From Glebionis coronaria (Eukaryota > Streptophyta > Magnoliopsida > Asterales > Asteraceae), in contig CM046881.1 of NCBI GenBank assembly GCA_025667525.1, positions 26,299,580-26,363,579 of the forward strand: a stretch of DNA of 64,000 nucleotides, given 5' to 3'. Below are positions 11,201-21,342 of the stretch, piece after piece (the first letter of the stretch is position 1; each line of letters begins with the position of its first letter). The notes beneath the pieces are model-generated. The model searched no databases. It saw nothing but the letters and a program-made list of their open reading frames with translations, and was not told the DNA's origin. Both the position numbers and the translations under genes were made by a program.

Positions 11201-14200
11201 TGAAACACGTTGTATTTTCTTTGTTTAGTTTTGGTCGTGTTTTACCTAGTACAAAAGTTGGTTAGCTAGTATTTGAGGTAATTGAGAATGCACTAGATAA
11301 AGAGCATCTCGACGACACATTATAATATAAAGGTCAAGATATGAGTGTGGTCTAACAACACGTTGTGTTATTTGACCAAGAAAACAAAGATATTGTTTAT
11401 CCTTGTGAAGGCTACACATGTGAATAATATAAAAAAAAGGACAAGTATTTTTTTAAATTTCATGTACGAAGATCATGCTTCTGTATTATATGAATCTAAA
11501 ATATTTTATTCCATATTTTATTCTATTTAAACTGATACGCATCAAGAAATAGAGTGCCAAACATAATCGCTAACATATAAAAACAGATTTAGATTGAAAT
11601 TATCTGACAACGTGGGCTGTAATAAAATCGTCATAACATGTGATACATGACTCCGTTTCAAGACCACAACTAAGAAAATGGATCCTTGAAATAAGGATTA
11701 ATTTATCTAGGCAAACATTGGTCAAAAGCGACTAAACATGATAAAAAAAACTGATGAAAATCAACCATAAACAGCCAAAACATTGTCCTAACCGGCTGAA
11801 ATCATCCAAACCTAAGAAAAAACATCTAAATTTATTTCTAGTCCATATGGACCACATAGAAACTGGTCAAAATGATTTCGCCTGGATTCTAGATGGATGA
11901 AACACGTATATGTATTTTCTTGGTTTAGTTTTGGTCATGTTTTACCTAGTACAAAAGTTGGTCAGCTAGTATTTGAGGTAGTTGAGAATGCACTAGATAA
12001 AGAGCATCTCGACGACACATTATAATATAAAGGTCAAGATATGAGTGTGGTCCAACAACACGTTGTGTTATTTGACAAAGAAAACAATGATATCGTTTAT
12101 CATTGTGAAGCCTACACAGGTGAATAATATACAAAAAAGGACAAGTATTTTTTGATATTTCATGTAGGAAGATCATGCTTCTGTATTATATGACTCTGAA
12201 ATATTTTATTCCATATTTTATTCTATTTAAGCTAATACCCATCAAGAAATAGAGTGCCAAACATAATCGCTAACATATAAAAACAGATTTAGATTGAAAT
12301 TATCTGACAACATGGACAGCAACAAAATCGTCATAACATGTGATACATGACTCCGTTTCAAGACCACAACTAAGAAAATGGATCCTTGAAATAAGGATTT
12401 ATTTTATCTAGGAAAACATTGGTCAAAAGCGACTAAACATGATAAAAAACTGATGAAAATCGACCATAAACAACCAAAACATTGCCGTAACCGGCTGAAA
12501 TCATCCAAACCTAAGAAAAAACCACCATATTTATTTCTAATCCATATGGACCACATAGAAAACGGTCAAAATGTTTTTGACCGGATACTAGATGGATGAA
12601 ACACATATATGTATTTTCTTTGTTTAGTTTTGGTCGTGTTTTACAATGTATAAAAGTTGGTCAACTAGTATTTAAGGTAGTTGAGAATGCACTAGACAAA
12701 AAGCATCTCAGCAACACATTATAATATAAAGGTCAAGATATGAGTGTGGTCTAACAACACGTCGTGTTATTTGACCAAGAAAACAATGATATTGTTTATC
12801 CTTGTGAAGCCTACACAGGTGAATAATATACAATAAAAGGACAAGTATTTTTTGACATTTCATGTAGGAGGATCATGCATCTGTATTATATGACTTTAAA
12901 ATATTTGATTCCATATTCGATTCTATTTAAATTGAGACCCGTCAAGAAATAGAGTGCCAAACATAATCGCTAACATATAAAAACATATTTAGCTTGAAAT
13001 TATCTGACAACGTGGGCTGCAATAAAATCGTCATAACATGTGATTCATGACTCCGTTTCATGACCACAACTAAGAAAATGGATCCTTGAAATAAGAAGTA
13101 ATTTATCTAGGCAAACATTGGTCAAAAGCGACTAAACATGATAAAAAACTGATGAAAATCGACCATAAACAGCCAAAACATTGCCGTAACCGGTTGAAAT
13201 CATCCAAACATAAGAAAAAACATCTATATTTATTTCTAGTCCATATGGACCACATTGAAACCGGTCAAAATGTTTTCGCCCGGATTCTAGATGGATGAAA
13301 CACGTTGTATTTTCTTTGTTTAGTTTTGGTCGTGTTTTACCTAGTACAAAAGTTGGTTAGCTAGTATTTGAGGTAATTGAGAATGCACTAGATAAAGAGC
13401 ATCTCGACGACACATTATAATATAAAGGTCAAGATATGAGTGTGGTCTAACAACACGTTGTGTTATTTGACCAAGAAAACAAAGATATTGTTTATCCTTG
13501 TGAAGGCTACACATGTGAATAATATAAAAAAAAGGACAAGTATTTTTTTAAATTTCATGTACGAAGATCATGCTTCTGTATTATATGAATCTAAAATATT
13601 TTATTCCATATTTTATTCTATTTAAACTGATACGCATCAAGAAATAGAGTGCCAAACATAATCGCTAACATATAAAAACAGATTTAGATTGAAATTATCT
13701 GACAACGTGGACTGCAACAAAATCGTCATAACATGTGATACATGAATCCGTTTCAAGACCACAACTAAGAAAATGGATCCTTGAAATAAGGATTTATTTT
13801 ATCTAAGCAAACATTGGTCAAAAGCGACTAAACATGATAAAAAAACTTATGAAAATTGACCATAAACAACCAATACATTGCCGTAACCGGCTGAAATCAT
13901 CCAAACCTAAGAAAAAACCACTAAATTTATTTCTAGTCCATATGGACCACATAGAAAACGATCAAAATGTTTTCGAACGGATTCTAGATGGATGAAGCAC
14001 ATATATGTATTTTCTTTGTTTAGTTTTGGTCGTGTTTTACCATGTATAGAAGTTGGTCAACTAGTATTTGAGGTAGTTGAGAATGCACTAGACAAAGAGC
14101 ATCTCGACGACACATTATAATATAAAGGTCAAGATATGAGTGTGGTCTAACAACACGTCGTATTATTTGACCAAGAAAACAATGATATTGTTTATCCTTG

Positions 14201-15729
14201 TAAAGCCTAAACAGGTGAATAATATACAATAAAAGGACAAGTATTTTCTGACATTTCATGTAGGAGGATCATGCATCTGTATTATATGACTATAAAATAT
14301 TTGATTCCATATTCGATTCTATTTATATTGAGACCCGTCAAGAAATAGAGTGCCAAACATAATCGCTAACATATAAAAACAGATTTAGATTGAAATTATC
14401 TGACAACGTGGGCTGCAATAAAATCATCATAACATGTGATACATGACTCCGTTTCAAGACCACAACTAAGAAAATGGATCCTTGAAATAAGGATTAATTT
14501 ATCTAGGCAAACATTGGTCAAAAGGGACTAAACATGATAAAAAACTGATGAAAATCGACCATAAACAGCTAAAACATTGCCGTAACCGGCTGAAATCATC
14601 CAAACCTAAGAAAAAACATCTAAATTTATTTCTAGTCCATATGGACCACATTGAAACCGGTCAAAATGTTTTCGCCCGGATTCTGGATTGATGAAACACG
14701 TATATGTATTTTCTTTGTTTAGTTTTGGTCGTGTTTTACCTAGTACAAAAGTTGGTTAGCTAGTATTTGAGGTAATTGAGAATGCACTAGAAAAAGAGCA
14801 TCTCGACGACACATTATAATATAAAGGTCAAGATATGAGTGTGTTCTAACAACACGCTGTATTATTTGACCAAGAAAACAAAGATATTGTTTATCCTTGT
14901 GAAGGCTACACAGGTGAATAATATACAAAAAAGGACAAGTATTTTTTTAAATTTCTTGTAGGAAGATCATGCTTCTGTATTATATGACTCTAAAATATTT
15001 TATTCCATATTTTATTCTATTTAAACTGATACACATCCCGAAATAGAGTGCCAAACATAATCGCTAACATATAAAAACAAATTTAGATTGAAATTATCTG
15101 ACAACGTGGACTGCAACAAAATCGTCATAACATGTGATACATGACTCCGTTTCAAGACAACAACTAAGAAAATGGATCCTTGAAATAAGGATTTATTTTA
15201 TCTAGGCAAAAATTGGTCAAAAGCGACTAAACATGATAAAAAAACTGATGAAAATCGACCATAAACAGCCAAAACATTGCCGTAACCGACTGAAATCATC
15301 CAAACCTAAGAAAAAACCACTAAATTTATTTCTAGTCCATATGGACCACATAGAAAACGGTCAAAATGTTTTCGACCTGATTCTAGATGGATGAAACACA
15401 TATACGTATTTTCTTTGTTTAGTTTTGTTCGTGTTTTAACATGTATAAAAGTTGGTCAACTAGTATTTGAGGTAGTTGAGAATGCACTAGACAAAGAGCA
15501 TCTCGACGACACATTATAATATAAAGGTCAGGATATGAGTGTGGTCTAACAACACATTGTGTTATTTGACCAAGAAAACAATGATATTGTTTATCCTCGT
15601 GAAGCCTACACAGGTGAATAATATACAAAAAAGGACAACTATTTTTTGACATTTCGTGTAGGAGGATCATGCTTCTGTATTATATGACTCTGAAATATTT
15701 GATTCCATATTTTATTCTATTTAAACTGA
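8218..15729 (+). repeat. Tandem array of a ~699-bp satellite-like unit, about 10.7 copies
   Basis: The phrase ACATTGGTCAAAAGCGACTAA recurs at 8221, 8921, 9621, 10321, 11020, 11715, 12416, 13115, 13811, 14511 and, with one change, 15210, so units are 695-701 bp. Units fall into subtypes that tend to alternate (for example GAAGATCATGCTTC versus GAGGATCATGCATC). Each unit contains the 12-bp palindrome GTCCATATGGAC. No unit has a convincing gene; short antisense ORFs of 62-83 codons recur but look like by-products of repetition. The array resumes at 19505-19674 and, inverted, at 54757-55377. It may be a satellite or an expanded part of an unrecognised element. Confidence 0.95.
9460..13690 (+). 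repeat. Higher-order repeat: two near-identical ~2,095-bp three-unit blocks
   Basis: A block of three units from about 9460 to 11580 recurs 2,095 bp further on, to about 13690. Subtype-specific features are duplicated exactly at this offset: the 76-codon antisense ORF at 9851-10081 and 11946-12176 encodes the same peptide, as does the 61-codon plus-strand ORF at 11345-11530 and 13440-13625. This indicates a recent block duplication, for example by unequal exchange. Confidence 0.85.
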
Positions 15730-16230
15730 TGTTGGGTCGAAAATATGAAGTATTATGAGTTGATGTGTCAAAACTAAAAGACAAGGACTAAATCTGACAA
15801 GTGAAGATTCTACAAGCCGGTGGACAAACTTGTAGAAGATATATTGCAAGAAGATAAAAGATTTAGTGAATATATTATTTAGTGAATATATTATTTAGTG
15901 AATATCTTATTTACTAAATATCTTATTTACTAAATATCTTATTTACTAAATATCTTATGTAGTTTCCTTGTAATAAGGGTTTATGTGTAGTATATAAACA
16001 CATACCCTACGTAGGTTTTATTCATATCTTTCATTCACAATGTAAACCTAAAGCGTGTGTTGCACTAGACGTGGGATTAATGTATACACGTTTAGTGGTT
16101 GTTGATTATTAATATAATTAGCAACCCAATTGTTTAATTCTTGTGTTATTGTGCCCAAACACCTTGTTAATGGTTATTATTCTAATTCATGTGTTATTGT
16201 GCCGTATCCTTTTGTTTTACAAAAAAAAAA
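15730..16230 (+). repeat. Inverted, 3'-altered copy of the element B LTR, ending in poly(A)
   Basis: It starts TGTTGGGTCGAAAATATG and follows the element B LTR (16232-16750, reversed) closely to about 16185. There the U5 end is replaced by a second AATTCATGTGTTATTGTGCC phrase and a run of ten or so A at 16219-16230. A TATA-like box (GTATATAAACAC) lies near 15991-16002. It also holds an AT-rich minisatellite, 15863-15957, of TTTAGTGAATAT-type followed by TTACTAAATAT-type units. Confidence 0.8.
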
Positions 16231-16231
16231 C

Positions 16232-16750
16232 TGTGGAAACCTTGGTTTCCTCGATCTTTTAGCTACTAGGAATGATCATTGTTCATATGATTAACATAAT
16301 CAAAGCGGAATTAGAACAATAACCATTAACAAGGTGTTTGGGCAGAATAACACAAGAATTAAACAATTGGGTTGCTAATTATATTAATAATCAACAACCA
16401 CTAAATGTGTATACATTAGTCCCACGTCTAGTGCAACACACGCTTTAGGTTTACATTGTGAATGAAAGATATGAATAAAACCTACGCAGGGTATGTGTTT
16501 ATATACTACACATAAACCCTTATTACAAGGAAACTAAATAATATATTTAGTAAATAAGATATTTAGTAAATAAGATATTCACTAAATAATATATTCACTA
16601 AATAATATATTCACTAAATCTTTTGTCTTCTTGCAATATATCTTCTACAAGTTTGTCCATCGGCTTGTAGAATCTTCACTTGTCAGATTTAGTCCTTGTC
16701 TTTTAGTTTTGACACATCAACTCATAACACTTCATATTTTCGACCCAACA
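16232..16750 (-). repeat. 3' LTR of element B (519 bp)
   Basis: On the plus strand it runs from TGTGGAAACC to TTTCGACCCAACA, so the element strand reads TGTTGGGTCG...GGTTTCCACA. It carries a TATA-like box near 16497-16508 and the AT-rich minisatellite at 16529-16622. Confidence 0.88.
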
Positions 16751-18096
16751 ATCTTCCCCTAGTTGATGATGTCAAAACCCTTTGTATATGACACATGATC
16801 TTCAAACTGCTTCCCCTTAAGTATAACACATATTCTTCCCCTTTTTGACACATCAATAGGGAATAAGTGAAAGTATGCAATCTTGAAGATTCTCCAAAAG
16901 TAGCTCTTTGTAATGACCTTGAAGAAAAATAAATACAATAATCTTGATGTAGAAGTAGAATAACCCAAACTTGTGTTCCATGTCTTGTACTATCCATGTG
17001 ATGAAGAACTTATAAGAAAACGTTAAATTGTATAAGTAGACCTCGATCTCTTGTAAATATCCTCATCCTTTTTTAGGCACTGAGCACGATAATATAACTC
17101 CTTCAAGTGTTATGACAAGTCTTCATCACCATTCATGTAAGCACGAACAAGTTATCATCAAAGTCAGAGGAGGGTGACTTTAAAGATATGATAAAACACA
17201 AACTCGCGAAAATCTTCTTCGAACATCAAACTTACCATAAGAATTCTTCCCCTTAATCATATACTTCTTCTAAAAATATCCGAGCCATAAATATCAAATT
17301 GATATACTGAATAAAAATAGAGATCTCATGTACCTTCGTGTGTAAATACCTCGTTTTGTGTGCAAAAGCGTAACCAAAATACCAAACAGCAGCGAATCCT
17401 TTGTCGTCCAATATACTTCACTGTCCAAGATCTCATCACTATGTGTTGTCCAATATCGGACAACACTTGTCAGCGTTTGATAAACAATATCTCGGACAAC
17501 ACATGAATTTTTGTCAGCGCCTACATATAACTTGTCAGCGCCATCTTTAAACCTGTCAGCGCCTGGCCATCAGCGTCTCATCCATGTCTGTTCAGCGTCT
17601 AACACCAACATCTATCAGCGTCTAAATAACACACATCATTGGCTAATCGATCTAGGGTTTTATAAACCCTAAATCATGATTTTATGTAAAGATCATATTC
17701 TACAGCGAACTTCGACATCGAATATCTTCTTCATGAGAGCTCAGATCAAAGATCCCTTCGGTGAGATCCTAGACACAAGTGTCAACAACCTACAACACAC
17801 ATTTCACGATCATCCAACGGTTAAAGAAGGAGAAATCGTGTTTTTACTCTTACTGTTCACAGAAAACAGCATATGACCACTGCTCACTTCGACGCTTAAT
17901 TACTTTTTATTGGGGATAGATCTCGACAATAAAAAATGGTGGCGATCCAACGGTTCAATAAAAAATTATGCCCTCCTGAATACTGCTGCGCACACAAAAA
18001 CGTCTAGAAAAACCTTAGATGGATTTTTCTTTTCTTCTCAAAACACGAACACCTTGTTGGTCCTAGCATCACGAGACACAAGGCTCTGATACCAAC
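16751..18096 (-). other. Internal region of element B, with PPT and PBS
   Basis: The PPT (AACTAGGGGAAGAT on the minus strand, 16751-16764) abuts the 3' LTR and the PBS is at 18083-18094, two bases from the 5' LTR. Between them I found no protein similarity. An ORF at 17676-17876 on the plus strand is antisense and unsupported. The notable content is the 21-bp repeat cluster at 17469-17620 shared with the Copia elements. Confidence 0.8.
17469..17620 (-). repeat. 21-bp phased palindromic repeat in element B
   Basis: Cores begin at 17469, 17513, 17534, 17555, 17569, 17591 and 17614: steps 44 (one copy apparently lost), 21, 21, 14, 22, 23. The CCATCAGCGTCT phrase after the short step also occurs in the Copia-A1 pol cluster (1631-1640). 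This stretch is noncoding. Confidence 0.88.
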
Positions 18097-18344
18097 TGTA
18101 GAAACCTTGGTTTCATCGATCTTTTAGCTACTAGGAATGATCATTGTTCATATGATTAACATAATCAAAGCGGAATTAGAACAATAACCATTAACAAGGT
18201 GTTTGGGCACAATAACACAAGAATTAAACAATTGGGTTCCTAATTATATTAATAATCAACAACCACTAAATGTGTATACATTAATCCCACGTCTAGTGCA
18301 ACACACGCTTTAGGTTTACATTGTGAATGAAAGATATGAATAAA
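18097..18344 (-). repeat. Truncated 5' LTR of element B
   Basis: It starts TGTAGAAACC next to the PBS and matches the first ~245 bp of the 16232-16750 copy. It ends at GAATAAA, where the sequence switches to Copia-A2 coding DNA. The missing part is the U3 with the promoter. Confidence 0.85.
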
Positions 18345-18936
18345 TTGAATCTCGGTGAAGCTGTTCTTAGAAGGAGCATTAAGCTCTCACCCATGGAAGC
18401 TTCAGATATGGTACAAGTGTTACCTCTTGATACCAGAAACCCTATCATTAGCTATGATGAAGATGTAAGTGGGTTTTTGGAAATTTGGCATATATGGGAA
18501 AGAGGTATACACATTTACTACTCTTATGTCTCTCTTTGCAAGTATGGATAGGGAAGACTTGGCAGACCTTTGGAGGATGTTGCTGGCCAAGTATGAGACT
18601 GAAGCACCTACATCAGTCAATGGAATAAAACTTTGGTCAACATTCAAGAGAATGTGTGCACCAGAAGAAGAAGATCCTGTTTGGAAGGATCTTGAGGATG
18701 ATATCAGTGGTCTTCAATGGCGTTTGTATTCAGCTACTGGTGTGTACCATTTGATTTCTACAAAGTTTGTTGGGTATCTACTTGTAGATGCTGAGTATCC
18801 CATGTCCAAAGAAGTTTTGGAAAAGATGAAGACAATACAGCTGGAGACTGACTATTCAAGTGACGTGGCCAAAGATTTGATTAGACATGTTTATTACCAA
18901 CATGATAAGATTTGTAAGATTCCTCCTAGTTCTTAA
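18345..18936 (+). pseudogene. Copia-A2: C-terminal accessory domain downstream of RNase H
   Basis: The frame opens with LNLGEAVLRRSIKLSP, shifts near 18490-18500, and continues as a 155-residue stretch (18469-18936) with DREDLADLWRMLLAKYE, a Trp-rich middle and ...RHVYYQHDK before the stop. It lies just upstream of a PPT and LTR, so it is the 3' end of a plus-strand Copia internal region. From memory, similar domains follow RNase H in Copia polyproteins annotated in Asteraceae genomes; its function is unknown to me. Everything upstream of 18345 in this element has been lost or replaced by element B. Confidence 0.7.
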
Positions 18937-18988
18937 ATTTTATTCAAAAACTTCATTGCTAGAGTAGATATCAAGTTTAGGGGAGGAT
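18937..18988 (+). other. Copia-A2 3' UTR and polypurine tract
   Basis: The short untranslated stretch ends in AGTTTAGGGGAGGAT (18974-18988) directly before the LTR. This is a typical plus-strand priming PPT and fixes the LTR start. Confidence 0.88.
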
Positions 18989-19504
18989 TGTTGGGAATAA
19001 AATGTAGCCAGTCCACTTGAACGCTGACAAGAAGAAAACAAGCGTTGATGAGAAGAAAACAAGCGTTGACAGATCAAGCGTTGACAGGAAGAAGTCAAGC
19101 ATTGATAGGTTAAAGACAAACACTGATAGAAAGATATGGTCTACGCGTATTATGTTTCTAGTTTGTTTCTAGTAAAGATAGGATCAATAATGTATTTTCT
19201 ATAATTATCTTTACCTAGAATAGCTGATACGTAGACTCTTGTACAAGGCTTCTTATGTATATAAAAAAAGACCTTTAGGTTATGTTTCAAATAAGTTTTT
19301 CATACGTTTAACACTTTCATTGTAAGCAAGTTTTTTATTATCAATCAAGTGAAAGTTTATTTTACAACTGTTTGTGTGTTCTTGTTTAAGTATTAATTCC
19401 GCATAATACTGGAATTGTTTTATACACAACAAAGTTTCTCTACGTGTATAACTTGATCTAATCTCGTTTACACAAGCTAAATCGATCTAAGTTTGGGATC
19501 AACA
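18989..19504 (+). repeat. 3' LTR of Copia-A2 (516 bp)
   Basis: It runs TGTTGGGAATAAA to GGGATCAACA and is related along its length to the Copia-A1 LTR. A TATA-like box TATATAAAA is at about 19258-19266. U3 holds the 21-bp repeat cluster. ACTGA follows at once (19505-19509) and equals the five bases before 15730. Confidence 0.9.
19020..19128 (+). repeat. 21-bp phased palindromic repeat in the U3 of the Copia-A2 LTR
   Basis: TGAC/TGAT cores, mostly within AAGCGTTGAC, lie at 19025, 19046, 19067, 19082, 19103 and 19124: steps 21, 21, 15, 21, 21. Read in the element direction this is the same layout as the pol cluster of Copia-A1. Confidence 0.9.
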
Positions 19505-19674
19505 ACTGATACCCATTAAGAAATAGAGCGCCAAACATAATCGCTAACATATAAAAACAGATTTAGATTGAATGACAACGTGGACTGTAACAAAATCGTC
19601 ATAACATGTGATAATGACTACGTTTCAAGACCACAACTAAGAAAATGGATCCTTGAAATAAGGATTTATTTTAT
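19505..19674 (+). repeat. Remnant of the 699-bp satellite unit
   Basis: It continues the array phase interrupted at 15729 (ACTGATACCCATTAAGAAATAGAG...) to GGATTTATTTTAT, where the Gypsy-1 LTR starts. It carries small deletions relative to the main array. Confidence 0.9.
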
Positions 19675-21342
19675 TGAACTCGTTTTTTCAATGGGTTCAG
19701 ATTAGATTCTCGGTATCTTCTCGAATTGATCACGGTTCAAAGTGGAATATTTGTTCTTGGTTACTAAAAAGGGTCTTGGTTTTCTATTATACTAAAAAGG
19801 TTTAAATGCACAAAGATATAAATTTAAACTAAAAGCAGTTAATAAAATAAGACTGAAATCGAATTAAAATTAAACAGTAAAACAGAAACAGTAAATACCC
19901 CTTACTAGAAAACAACTGATTAGGAATATTGTGCTTGATCTGGAATAAACTAAACAGCCACCTTCATTCGGAATAATTATGTTGACTAGAAATAGGCTTC
20001 ATGCGGAATAATAAAAAGGAAAAAGCTTGATCCGGAATCTTTGTTTATTCGGAATAAAATCGCTCACTCGGAATACCTTGGTTCGGAATGTAGCTCATGC
20101 GGAATAATTAACAGAAAACACTTCATTCGGAATAATGCTGATCCGGAATAAATGAACTCATCCAGAATAAAATACCTTGGTTTGGAATAATGCTTGATCC
20201 GGAATACTCTGTTCGTTCAGAATAAAAATTGATTCGGAATAAAAATTGATTCGCCATAATAAACTCAAATCCTTGATTCGGAATATTTCAACTCATCCGG
20301 AATATTGATTATTCCGGATGAATGGATTGATTCGGAATAAATTAAAAAACTCTGATTCGGAATACTAAAAACTAAAGCTTTATTCGGAATAATATATGCT
20401 CATCCGGAATATTGATTATTCCGGATAAAGTCACTGATTCGGAATAAATTTATAAAAGCCTTGTGTCGGAAAACTTGCTGTTGATCCAGAAACTAGGTAA
20501 AGGAAGAACGAAGAACAGTAGGTAAACAGAAAAGATGATTTTTTACAAAATCGACCAAATTAAACCAAAATATTTAAAACAAACTAACCAATAATCATTT
20601 GCTAACCATACACATCAAATCCCAACCACAAAAACACAAAACCCACTTACTTTTGAAGATTAAAATCAACCAAATAAAAACTTTAAACTTTAAATCAAAA
20701 AAATGAAGATGAACAAGATTAATGGAAGGATTATATTGATTGATTAAGGTAGAGTAAACAAAAGGAAAGATTAAAAACTTACAAGATTAAAGATTCAACA
20801 AAAATGAAAAATCACCAACACCTTAATGGTGTTGGCTTCCTACGAAAGAAAAGAAAAGAAACTGGAATGAAAACTAGCTCAAAATGTGTGAAGGAAGGTC
20901 TTTATATAGGCCTTGTATTTGGTTGGTGAGTGGGCTTTCTCCCGTTCTTTTTGTCTTCTCGTCTTTTCAGAAAAGTTGACGTTTTCGATTTCGATTCGGG
21001 ATTTGTCGACGAATAAATTCAACTCGTCTTTTAATTTCTTCGTTTAATAGACTTGAGTTCTTTCGACATATGTAAATCTTCCATCTTTGGTCCTTTTCTT
21101 CGATAAATCTTCAAATAGGCCCATTGACATCAAATATTGGACAATAGACTTCGTCTTGAGTCTTTTTCTTCGATAAAACCCGTGCAATCCCATGTTTTCT
21201 CCAATATCCATCCGGTTGGCTCTGAAAACACAATAAACACAAAAACCACGCATAATTCCAAACAAATGATATTAAATACGCGTTTTGGTCTCGTTTTAGC
21301 AAGAAATAAGTGGCAAAAGGATGGGTGTTTTCACACCTATCA
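19675..21342 (-). repeat. 3' LTR of Gypsy-1 (1,668 bp)
   Basis: The left end TGAACTCG...CAATGGG aligns with the PBS-proximal LTR end at 29154, and the right end CACACCTATCA abuts a PPT, fixing both borders. A TATA-like box (CCTATATAAA on the minus strand) is at 20901-20910, so U3 is about 440 bp. An inverted repeat, CCAACACC / GGTGTTGG (20815-20835), lies about 65 bp downstream of it. The terminal 20 bases can also fold (GGTGT / ACACC). The R/U5 part contains the TTCGGAAT minisatellite. Confidence 0.9.
19923..20470. repeat. Degenerate minisatellite of TTCGGAATAA / TCCGGAATA motifs
   Basis: More than twenty copies of a 9-10 bp (A)TTC(G)GAATA-type motif occur at uneven spacing of roughly 15-30 bp. 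Two places form longer inverted repeats (CATCCGGAATATTG...ATTATTCCGGAT at ~20298-20321 and ~20401-20427). The motif is itself near-palindromic (TTCGGAA, TTCCGGAA). It is in the transcribed part of the LTR, downstream of the TATA-like box. Confidence 0.9.

Larger units (their letters stand above)
16232..18344 (-). mobile_element. Element B: small non-autonomous LTR retrotransposon
   Basis: Minus-strand order: truncated 5' LTR (18097-18344), PBS (18083-18094), 1.3-kb internal region without coding capacity, PPT (16751-16764), complete 519-bp 3' LTR. The PBS is a perfect TGGTATCAGAGC, as in Copia-A1, and the LTR start TGTTGGG is shared with it. It would depend on proteins of another element. It is larger than typical TRIMs and smaller than LARDs. 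The 5' LTR stops abruptly at 18344, where Copia-A2 sequence begins. Confidence 0.82.
15725..19509. mobile_element. Composite insertion in the satellite array, bounded by duplicated ACTGA
   Basis: The array sequence TTTAAACTGATACCCAT is split. ACTGA occurs at 15725-15729 before an LTR start (TGTTGGGTCG) and again at 19505-19509 after a different LTR's end (GGGATCAACA). Such a 5-bp duplication normally flanks one element, but here the two ends come from unlike LTRs. Inside are an inverted LTR copy, element B, and the 3' end of Copia-A2. A second insertion plus recombination at the shared TGTTGGG start is a plausible history. Confidence 0.8.

Noticed and set aside
8218..15729. Regular repeats that could suggest a CRISPR array
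   Set aside because: Units are ~699 bp with no spacers, and the context is plant retrotransposon DNA.
17500..17520. Single GTCAGCG-like matches elsewhere, such as near 55677 and 58751, as more repeat clusters
   Set aside because: They are isolated matches without 21-bp spacing, so chance is sufficient.
17676..17876. 66-codon plus-strand ORF in element B
   Set aside because: It is antisense to the element, short, and has no recognisable motif.
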